21,139 bases of DNA from positions 1 to 21,139 of the IMG/VR virus record IMGVR_UViG_3300042914_002369; one strand, given 5' to 3'. The notes below the pieces were generated by a model. It did not search any database and was not told the DNA's origin. It saw only the letters and a program-made list of their open reading frames with translations. Shown one piece after another: positions 7,503 through 12,592 of this stretch. Each line of letters begins with the position of its first letter. Within the stretch, counting starts at the first letter, position 1. A program made the translations under genes and the position numbers. This DNA is from a virus.

Positions 7503-7580
7503 CTACAAGTCTAGCATCTCGCCGATCAACCATGCAAGCAATGCACCTAGTATAAGGATCAGCATAACGGCATCGTCCAT
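7503..7580 (-). CDS. 25-aa single-pass membrane peptide
   Basis: A very small ORF beginning MDDAVMLILILGALLAWLIG and ending with EMLDL, essentially one hydrophobic helix with acidic ends. It overlaps the end of the 61-aa gene by 22 nt in another frame. There is no clear Shine-Dalgarno site, so translation would depend on coupling; an internal ATG at 7565 overlaps the upstream stop and is an alternative start. Such peptides can be holin-like, membrane-targeting or superinfection proteins, but nothing here identifies one. Reality as a gene is uncertain. The support is a coherent transmembrane helix and position as last ORF before the terminator. Confidence 0.4.
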   Translation of the reverse strand: MDDAVMLILILGALLAWLIGEMLDL

Positions 7581-7744
7581 GTCCGAAAGGCTTGTTGTTT
7601 GGCCATAGTGTCTGCGCACTCTTTCGAGGGTGGTATCCATCCATGCCTGCGCCACACTTGCTCGACTGGTATGCACCAGTCGCGTGGGTCGATCTGGCAA
7701 TTCATAAGGGTTAGCCACAAAGGCGGTTTGTTTTCGTCTTCCAT
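7559..7744 (-). CDS. Small hypothetical protein (61 aa)
   Basis: A 61-aa soluble protein beginning MEDENKPPLWLTLMNCQIDP with a central WCIPVEQVWRRHGWIPPS. It is rich in Trp and Pro, with four cysteines (including NC, WC and KEC) that might bind metal. I do not recognise a family. The ATG at 7744 has AGGA 9 nt upstream. It lies 11 nt after the stop of the 26-aa membrane peptide, in the leftward operon. The Trp/Cys content and the clean start argue that it is translated. Function unknown. Confidence 0.55.
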   Translation of the reverse strand: MEDENKPPLWLTLMNCQIDPRDWCIPVEQVWRRHGWIPPSKECADTMAKQQAFRTWTMPLC

Positions 7745-7755
7745 AGGGGTTAGTC

Positions 7756-7836
7756 CTATAGGTTGAAGAAGATCGCAGCGCCGAGCGCGACGCCGAACAC
7801 GAGCGCAACGGCCCAATCAAGTAAAAAGTCAAGCAT
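7756..7836 (-). CDS. 26-aa single-pass membrane peptide
   Basis: A very short ORF, starting MLDFLLDWAVALVFGVALGA and ending IFFNL before TAG. It is one hydrophobic helix with acidic residues near the N-terminus. AAAGGA is 5 nt upstream of the ATG, an excellent ribosome site, which makes translation likely despite the size. The segment AGGACTAAC before this start recurs before the 61-aa gene start (its AGGACTAAC is at 7757-7749). Its position 10 nt after the 64-aa gene fits the operon. It could be a small membrane effector; no family is recognised. Confidence 0.55.
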   Translation of the reverse strand: MLDFLLDWAVALVFGVALGAAIFFNL

Positions 7837-7846
7837 GTTAGTCCTT

Positions 7847-8041
7847 TCAATAAGTGGCTTCGCCGTACTGTTCAACGGTCCTTTTGTCGCGCATCAGTTT
7901 GATGTCACGTCGATTGAACGTATGCAACGACGGGAACGGCCACCCATTGGTGGCCGGTATTCTGACGACGTATTGACCGTTTTCTACGCGATCGATAACG
8001 CCGACGCCCTTCGGCGTCGTCACGCGTGTGTCGGGTTTCAT
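7847..8041 (-). CDS. Small basic protein with SH3/KOW-like beta segment
   Basis: A 64-aa protein beginning MKPDTRVTTPKGVGVIDRVE, followed by NGQYVVRIPATNGWPF. This pattern (x-V-x-T-P-K-G-x-G-x-I, then a turn and a Y-x-V-R strand) is typical of small phage proteins with an SH3-like or KOW-like barrel. The C-terminal half (TFNRRDIKLMRDKRTVEQYG) is basic. Its start overlaps the stop of the 237-aa gene by ATGA, so the two are translationally coupled. A nucleic-acid-binding or modulatory role is plausible but not shown. Confidence 0.7.
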   Translation of the reverse strand: MKPDTRVTTPKGVGVIDRVENGQYVVRIPATNGWPFPSLHTFNRRDIKLMRDKRTVEQYGEATY

Positions 8042-8751
8042 ACGTGCGCTGCCGCCTTGCCATGCGCGATTATGGCAATAGATACTGCATCGGGTTTAAG
8101 CGCACCGTCGCAAGCTTGGCACGTGATGCACTGGCGCCGATTGCCGCCTTCGGGAGACGCTGGGCAGTAGATTTCTTTATCAAGCTTAGGCGTGGCACTG
8201 ATTGCGATAACGCGGAAGGTGCGCCACCCCATAGCGCGTGCGACGTCGCGATCTTCGATCGAATCAGCGCTTGCCATGCATAACTCACGATGAGCTTGCG
8301 CAAAGGGTTGGCGCCATTGATGAGAATATCCGGTCCAACTATCAGCGTTAATTAACAGCGCGTACCAGACATCGTGCGGAATCATTGCTGGATCGCCGTA
8401 GGCGCCTAGTCTGACCTTGCGACCTTTCAGCTGTGCAGCTGCATGACTAAGATTGCGCGACATGTCGGGATAACTGCCGCGCTTGAAAGCTTTATAGATC
8501 GCACTAACAGACTTGCCAACGTCGACGTAGCAAGTGCGCTTGCGCTTATCATCGCCACGATGCACGCACGCGCCACAGATGCTAACGTCGTCAGCTGATT
8601 TAATAGCATCTAATGGATGCATGTCCGATCGCAAAATATAGGTTTGGACCATGTCGCCAGTCTTTACGTTCTTAGAACGAAGAACGGCAATACCGACAAT
8701 TGGCGCCGCATCGATCGGCGATTTCCCACGATAAAAGATAAATCCACGCAT
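8038..8751 (-). CDS. Conserved Cys-rich phage protein of unknown function
   Basis: A 237-aa protein of a type I recognise as recurring in phages without a known function. Two cysteine clusters are visible: CGACVHRG...RTC (59, 62, 74) and YCPASPEGGNRRQCITCQAC (196, 208, 211, 214), suggesting zinc ribbons or an Fe-S site. Conserved-looking core stretches are VRLGAYGDPAMIPHDVW (from about 113), WTGYSHQWR (about 139-147) and ADSIEDRDVARAMGWRTFR. The start at 8751 has AAGGGGA 6 nt upstream and skips 20 unlikely residues of a longer frame. It is the first gene of the leftward operon, and a TTGSCAA site lies over its ribosome-binding region. A metal-dependent role in DNA metabolism is conceivable, without direct evidence. 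Confidence 0.82.
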   Translation of the reverse strand: MRGFIFYRGKSPIDAAPIVGIAVLRSKNVKTGDMVQTYILRSDMHPLDAIKSADDVSICGACVHRGDDKRKRTCYVDVGKSVSAIYKAFKRGSYPDMSRNLSHAAAQLKGRKVRLGAYGDPAMIPHDVWYALLINADSWTGYSHQWRQPFAQAHRELCMASADSIEDRDVARAMGWRTFRVIAISATPKLDKEIYCPASPEGGNRRQCITCQACDGALKPDAVSIAIIAHGKAAAHV

Positions 8752-8782
8752 TGGCAATCCCCTTTTGGTTGTTTGAGCGTTC

Positions 8783-8811
8783 AGTGTAAGACATTCTTTT
8801 GTAGATTGCAA
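8783..8811 (-). promoter_or_regulatory. Candidate leftward promoter of the Cys-rich protein operon
   Basis: Minus-strand TTGCAA (8811-8806) and TACACT (8788-8783) with a 17-nt spacer, each matching 4 of 6 consensus positions. Transcription would start near 8776, about 25 nt before the ATG at 8751. TTGSCAA sites flank it at 8825-8831 (just upstream of -35) and 8751-8757 (leader). Confidence 0.35.
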
Positions 8812-9091
8812 AGTATGGGTCGAATTGGCAATTAAATTTTATAGCGATGGCAATGGAAAAAGGGAGAATTGCCAATGAGCGGGGACTGTAAGCGTCTGAT
8901 TCGATGAGGCTTTCTCGGCTATTGGCAAAATTGTCATCGTTTTTTTGAAAAAAAGAGGGGGGGTGATGTATGTTAGTCGGCGTCGACTTAAAAAGGCTGA
9001 CAATTTTGCCAATATTGCCAAGGTTTTGGCCCCGATGAGGGACGCCAAATCACCGCGCCAAACCTCTCTTTGACGGTTTTCTCTCCAATCA

Positions 9092-9134
9092 TTGGCAATC
9101 TTGGCAATGGCAAACGAATTGCCAAGATTGCCAA
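9092..9134. repeat. 17-bp perfect inverted repeat made of four TTGSCAA sites
   Basis: Positions 9092-9108 and 9118-9134 are perfect reverse complements separated by a 9-nt loop (GGCAAACGA). Each arm contains two heptamers spaced 9 bp. It could extrude as a hairpin or hold paired protein dimers. A second, imperfect copy pairs 9149-9164 with 9186-9201 (one mismatch). Confidence 0.85.
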
Positions 9135-9383
9135 ACATCAAAGGGCTATTGGCACTCTTGGCAACATAAAAACCAATTGCCAATCTTGCCAAGATTGCCA
9201 ATGTCACACCGACCCCGACCCCGATCGACCACGCACCAGGCACGCGCTGCCAGGCACATACCGTTATGCCGATTAGATCGGTCATCGTTCTGTTTGCTAG
9301 ATCGCTTTTTGCAGTTGGCTTTTTGCTGGCAAAGCCCCCCCCAGGGCCGACGGCCTGGCCGGTCAGGGCCGGTGGGTCCACAA

Positions 9384-9440
9384 GAAATTTTTTTATTTTT
9401 ACCAGCCATCAATCTAAAATTTTTTTTTTATTTTTAAAAA
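9384..9440. other. AT-rich T-tract stretch, possible DNA unwinding element
   Basis: Two T-tract blocks, T7-A-T5 (9388-9400) and T10-A-T5 followed by A5 (9420-9440), flank a mixed AT-rich segment. This is by far the most AT-rich part of the intergenic region and lies beside GC-rich palindromes (about 9335-9380) and the TTGSCAA cluster. The arrangement resembles an unwinding element next to iterons, but no function is proven. Confidence 0.45.
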
Positions 9441-9505
9441 TCCAACACGCCTATACAAAAGTATTAGAATCCCTTACGCTTAGGTCATCTTGGTAAAATT
9501 GGCAT

Positions 9506-9964
9506 ATGTTTAAAAGTCTTCCTCTTACAACGCGTGAGATCAAAGCGACCGAAGCGGTACTGGAGCGTATATACGACGCTGCGTATCTAGGTTTGAAAGA
9601 AGATTCGTTGGCGTTAGCAGCAGGGTTGTTACCTGTAGAGTACCGGCTCTTGAAACAGCATGACAAACTTGCCGAGATTGCCGAACTCAAGGGACGCGCT
9701 GATAGTGAGCGCGAGCACAGCCAGCACATGTTGAACGCAGCGCGGCAAGGCGACGCTAAGGCGGCGCTAGAGATACTGAAGCACACGCATGGTTGGGTCG
9801 CCAAGCAGGCGGTGAGTATTGAGGTGGACCAGCGCATCAGCGTGATCGACGCGCTCAGAGCGGCGGAGACACGCGTTGATGAGAATAAAGTGATTGACCT
9901 AATACCAGAAAGCGAACCGCATATAAATATACCCAAGATAGAAAATAAACAGACTGTGGGGTAA
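9506..9964 (+). CDS. terS: Terminase small subunit
   Basis: A 152-aa protein with the features of podovirus-type small terminases, which recognise the packaging site and load the large subunit. An N-terminal helix-turn-helix-like segment (LERIYDAAYLGLKEDSLALA, then AGLLPVEYRLL) is followed by a conserved helical stretch, LKGRADSEREHSQHMLNAA with DAKAALEILKHTHGWV, and a charged C-terminus. Its place directly before the large terminase, apart from an inserted HNH gene, supports the call. The ATG at 9506 lacks a Shine-Dalgarno site. Two degenerate TTGSCAA sites (9490, 9499) abut it, so the gene may be translated from a short leader or controlled through these sites. Confidence 0.8.
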   Translation: MFKSLPLTTREIKATEAVLERIYDAAYLGLKEDSLALAAGLLPVEYRLLKQHDKLAEIAELKGRADSEREHSQHMLNAARQGDAKAALEILKHTHGWVAKQAVSIEVDQRISVIDALRAAETRVDENKVIDLIPESEPHINIPKIENKQTVG

Positions 9965-9970
9965 TTGGTG

Positions 9971-9976
9971 TATAAT
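9971..9976 (+). promoter_or_regulatory. Consensus TATAAT -10 box before the HNH gene
   Basis: A perfect TATAAT sits 7 nt after the terS stop, with no good -35 hexamer at 16-18 nt. Transcription from here would start near 9983 and reach the HNH gene at 9998. Free-standing homing endonucleases often carry their own promoter. It could also be chance. Confidence 0.3.
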
Positions 9977-9997
9977 GTTGCTTTATTGGAGGAACCA

Positions 9998-10486
9998 ATG
10001 GCAAAAGCAACATTAAGCGACCGTTTTTGGGAGAAAGTTGATAAGCGCGGCCCAAACGATTGTTGGCTTTGGACGGCCACAAAAACTAGTTTTGGGTACG
10101 GCAGCTTTCGTATGGGTAGCTTGACCGATGGGACACGGCGCAAAGAGATGGCGCACCGCATAGCGTATACGTTAGCCACTGGCGAACAAATACCTAAAGG
10201 TAAAGTTGTCATGCACTTTTGCGACAACCCTACTTGCGTAAACCCTGCTCACTTAAGTATTGGTACATACAGCGAGAATGGCAAAGCCGCTTACGATCGT
10301 AATCGCCGCGTATCAACGATAAAACCAGGCGAAGATAGCCCTCGCGCTAAGTTAACGGTTGAGCAGGTTGAATATATTCGTGCAGTCGGTAAGCAGCGTA
10401 CTTTGCGTGATCTAGCAGTTGAATTTAACGTCAGCCGGTCTACGATTGATGCGGTTAGACGCGGTGTAAATTGGAAGGAAATGTAA
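9998..10486 (+). CDS. HNH homing endonuclease with C-terminal HTH
   Basis: A 162-aa free-standing HNH_3-type endonuclease, a selfish gene that cuts related genomes at its insertion site. The catalytic fold is visible as MAHRIAYTLATGEQIPKG, then VMHFCDNPTCVNPAHLSIGT (His73, Cys75 and Cys80, His85) and YSENGKAAYDRNR. The C-terminus has a DNA-binding module of the resolvase-like HTH type, AKLTVEQVEYIRAV followed by LRDLAVEFNVSRSTIDAVRR. GGAGGA 4 nt before ATG 9998 decides this start over an earlier in-frame codon at 9965. The gene separates the two terminase genes and ends directly before the TTG start of terL. Confidence 0.92.
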   Translation: MAKATLSDRFWEKVDKRGPNDCWLWTATKTSFGYGSFRMGSLTDGTRRKEMAHRIAYTLATGEQIPKGKVVMHFCDNPTCVNPAHLSIGTYSENGKAAYDRNRRVSTIKPGEDSPRAKLTVEQVEYIRAVGKQRTLRDLAVEFNVSRSTIDAVRRGVNWKEM

Positions 10487-12013
10487 TTGCAAAAGCCTAT
10501 ATACAGCCCAGAAGATGAGCAATTACTTATGTCTCGGTTGTGGTCGCCCGCAATCAAAGACGACCCCGAGGCGTTTGTTCTTTTTGCTTTTCCGTGGAGT
10601 ACAGCGGGCACACCGCTTGAGCACCACCACGGTCCTAGAAAATGGCAGCGCGACGTATTAAGAGAGATCAAACAACACATTCAGAAAAATAAAAACGTCA
10701 CTGAGTTTGACGTTCTCAGGATGGCTGTTTCCTCTGGTCGTGGTATTGGTAAATCGGCGCTGGTGAGCTGGATCGTGCTTTGGATGATTACTACTAGGAT
10801 TGGTTCTTCGGTAATTGTGTCGGCCAACTCGGAAGCTCAATTGCGATCTATTACATGGGCTGAAATAACTAAGTGGCTTGCTATGATGATTAATAGCCAT
10901 TGGTGGGAAATTTCTGCCACTAGAATTACGCCTGCCAAGTGGATAACCGAGTTAGTAGAACGAGATCTTAGAAAAGGCACCCGGTACTGGGGCGCAGAAG
11001 GTCGTCTATGGTCGGAAGAAAATCCCGATTCTTATGCTGGCTTACACAATTCAGATGGTGTCTTACTTATTTTTGATGAAGCATCCGGTATACCCGACGC
11101 TATTTGGGATGTAGCCCAAGGCTTTTTTACTGAAAACACCCCGCACAGATTTTGGGCTGCATTTAGTAACCCGCGACGCAACACGGGGTACTTTTTTGAG
11201 TGCTTCCACGCCAAGCGTGACTTTTGGCACACAAGGCAAGTGGACGCAAGAACGGTCGAGGACACCGACAAGCAGGTGTATCGTCAGATCATTGAGGAGT
11301 ACGGTGAGGACTCAAGTCAGGCGCGGGTCGAGGTGTACGGTGAGTTTCCATCAAGTGGTGACGACCAATTTATCTCACCAAGCGCTGTAGCGGACGCAGC
11401 CGCACGGCCACGGTACAAGGACGAGACAGCGCCAATCGTTATTGGTGTGGACCCAGCGCGGGGCGGTGCGGACTCGACAGTGATCGTGGTCAGGCAAGGA
11501 CGCGACCTGACAGCGATCCATCGCTACCACGGCGAGGATACGATGACGATCGTAGGGCGCGTGATCGACGCGATCGAGCAGTACAAGCCAACGCTCGTGG
11601 TGCTCGATGAGGGCGGGCTAGGGTACGGTATATTAGATAGGCTGCACGAGCAGCGCTACAAGGTGGTAAGAGGGGTGAACTTTGGTTGGAAGGCGAAGAA
11701 CCCTGTGATGTACGGTAATAAGCGGGCCGAGCTGTGGGGCACGATGAAGGAGTGGCTTAAAACTGCTTCCATTCCGAACGATAGGGCGTTAAAGTCTGAT
11801 CTGGTTGGGCCTACCATAAAACCCAATTCGTCGGGTACAATTTTCTTGGAAGGCAAAAAGGAAATGAAAGCCAGAGGGTTAGCATCGCCCGACGCTGCTG
11901 ACGCGCTGGCGGTGACGTTTGCATTTCCGGTCGCGCACAGGCAGTATGTTGAAAAGCGAACAAATCGTGCGTATAACGCCAACGGTATCACCACATCTTG
12001 GATGGGTTCTTGA
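10487..12013 (+). CDS. terL: Terminase large subunit
   Basis: A 508-aa packaging motor and nuclease that cuts concatemers and translocates DNA into the prohead through the portal. The ATPase domain has Walker A SGRGIGKS (83-90) and Walker B LLIFDEAS (193-200; Asp197, Glu198), with the coupling motif region AAFSNPRR (224-231). The RNase H-like nuclease has acidic residues in VIGVDPARGGADS (Asp322), LVVLDEGG (Asp374) and SPDAADAL (Asp469, Asp472). Length is normal for the family. The start is TTG at 10487 with AAGGA 7 nt upstream inside the HNH gene; ATG 10529 is an alternative. An HNH insertion may have replaced the original start region. It overlaps the next gene by one base (TGATG). Confidence 0.95.
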   Translation: MQKPIYSPEDEQLLMSRLWSPAIKDDPEAFVLFAFPWSTAGTPLEHHHGPRKWQRDVLREIKQHIQKNKNVTEFDVLRMAVSSGRGIGKSALVSWIVLWMITTRIGSSVIVSANSEAQLRSITWAEITKWLAMMINSHWWEISATRITPAKWITELVERDLRKGTRYWGAEGRLWSEENPDSYAGLHNSDGVLLIFDEASGIPDAIWDVAQGFFTENTPHRFWAAFSNPRRNTGYFFECFHAKRDFWHTRQVDARTVEDTDKQVYRQIIEEYGEDSSQARVEVYGEFPSSGDDQFISPSAVADAAARPRYKDETAPIVIGVDPARGGADSTVIVVRQGRDLTAIHRYHGEDTMTIVGRVIDAIEQYKPTLVVLDEGGLGYGILDRLHEQRYKVVRGVNFGWKAKNPVMYGNKRAELWGTMKEWLKTASIPNDRALKSDLVGPTIKPNSSGTIFLEGKKEMKARGLASPDAADALAVTFAFPVAHRQYVEKRTNRAYNANGITTSWMGS

Positions 12014-12273
12014 TGGCAAAGAAAGGCGTGTCACTATCAGTCGGACGCGGTGAGAAGCTACCCGTATCTAAGGGTGCGGGGCTGACGGCTAAGGGCCGTG
12101 AGAAGTATAACCGCGAGACAGGTAGTAATCTTAAGGCGCCCGCACCGAACCCTAAGACCGAGGCAGACAAGGGGCGCAAGGCGTCGTTTTGCGCTAGGAT
12201 GTCTGGCGTTGTTAAGAACGCTAAAGGCGACGCCGAGCGAGCTAAAGCATCACTTAAACGATGGAAGTGCTAA
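12013..12273 (+). CDS. Small Lys-rich phage protein between terL and portal
   Basis: An 86-aa basic protein containing GAGLTAKGREKYNRETGSNL, KAPAPNPKTEADKGRKASFC and ARMSGVVKNAKGD, ending SLKRWKC. This pattern (KYNRETGSNLKAPAPNPKT...SFCARMSG...RWKC) is a conserved phage family of unknown function that I recognise (I think DUF6321) next to terminases. Two cysteines sit in SFCARM and at the C-terminus. It starts inside the terL stop (TGATG). Location and charge suggest a role with DNA packaging or in the virion, by inference. Confidence 0.85.
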   Translation: MAKKGVSLSVGRGEKLPVSKGAGLTAKGREKYNRETGSNLKAPAPNPKTEADKGRKASFCARMSGVVKNAKGDAERAKASLKRWKC

Positions 12274-12275
12274 TC

Positions 12276-12440
12276 ATGGCTACTAAACCTGGACTATACG
12301 CTGCAATCCATGCTAAACGCGAACGCATCGCTGCGGGCAGTGGTGAGAAGATGCGTAAGCCTGGCACTAAGGGTGCTCCTACAGCAAAGGACTTTCGTGA
12401 CTCGGCGAAGACTGCCAAAAAGCCGATGAAAGGAAAATAA
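12276..12440 (+). CDS. 54-aa basic phage protein
   Basis: A small, strongly basic protein beginning MATKPGLYAAIHAKRERIAA and continuing GSGEKMRKPGTKGAPTAKDF, ending KKPMKGK. Similar short proteins with this opening recur beside terminase and portal genes in environmental phages. The function is unknown. The start is 2 nt after the previous stop, and the end overlaps the next start (TAATG), so it is part of a coupled chain. The protein is likely disordered apart from one helix (LYAAIHAKRERI). DNA or capsid binding would suit its charge, but no evidence exists. Confidence 0.8.
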   Translation: MATKPGLYAAIHAKRERIAAGSGEKMRKPGTKGAPTAKDFRDSAKTAKKPMKGK

Positions 12441-12592
12441 TGCCACTCGTAAAATCAACCAGCAAAGAAGCCTTTCGCAAGAACATCAAGGCTGAAGTTG
12501 CCGCAGGAAAACCGGTGAAACAATCAGTAGCGATAGCGTACGCGGTAAAGCGCGAAGCTGCTAAAAAAGCACCGACAACAAAGAAAAAATAA
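12440..12592 (+). CDS. 50-aa basic phage protein
   Basis: A 50-aa Lys-rich protein beginning MPLVKSTSKEAFRKNIKAEV and continuing AAGKPVKQSVAIAYAVKREA before a KKAPTTKKK tail. This helix-turn-helix-like pattern (SKEAFRKNI...GKP.KQSVAIAYAVKREA) is widespread as a short protein in phages, with no known role. It overlaps the previous stop and the portal start by one base each (TAATG at both junctions). Together with the 86-aa and 54-aa proteins it forms a basic cassette between terL and the portal. Confidence 0.82.
   Translation: MPLVKSTSKEAFRKNIKAEVAAGKPVKQSVAIAYAVKREAAKKAPTTKKK

Larger units (their letters stand above)
8751..9201. repeat. TTGSCAA repeat cluster, candidate origin or control region
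   Basis: This interval and the stretch up to 9505 hold no convincing gene. The heptamer TTGGCAA or its complement TTGCCAA occurs exactly 14 times: plus-strand TTGGCAA at 8751, 8825, 8922, 9092, 9101, 9158; TTGCCAA at 8869, 9006, 9015, 9119, 9128, 9177, 9186, 9195. One-mismatch copies are at 8847, 9107, 9149, and beyond the cluster at 9490 and 9499. Each is itself a dyad (TTG-S-CAA). Within groups the spacing is exactly 9 bp with a 2-bp linker (TC, GA, TA). Iterons that bind a replication initiator, or operators of a regulator, are the main possibilities. A repeated peptide is unlikely because the repeats fall in different reading frames. Confidence 0.85.

Noticed and set aside
9149-9164. Sigma54 -24/-12 promoter (TTGGCAC...GCAA)
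   Set aside because: The second element is not in the right register for TTGC, and the sequence is explained by the repeat unit.
9092-9201. CRISPR array
   Set aside because: The units are 7 bp at 9-bp spacing, occur in both orientations and have no unique spacers of usable length.
9070-9276. 68-codon plus-strand frame with CQ repeats in the same region
   Set aside because: Also a by-product of the 9-bp periodicity; no ribosome site and low-complexity Asp/Pro/Arg content.
8839-9381. 180-codon open frame on the minus strand across the TTGSCAA region, giving Leu-Ala-Ile-Leu-Ala-like repeats
   Set aside because: It starts with GTG, or with ATG 9285, without a ribosome site. The 9-bp repeat has no stop in this frame, so it stays open by composition, and the repeats are read in at least two frames within the same ORF. 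Some residual chance of a real gene remains.
9335-9400. Terminator formed by GC-rich palindromes followed by T-rich DNA
   Set aside because: The palindromes are imperfect and more than 8 nt lie between them and the T run.
9451-10227. 258-codon minus-strand frame opposite terS and HNH
   Set aside because: It is antisense to two recognisable genes and shows Ser/Arg/Leu shadow composition with no domain.
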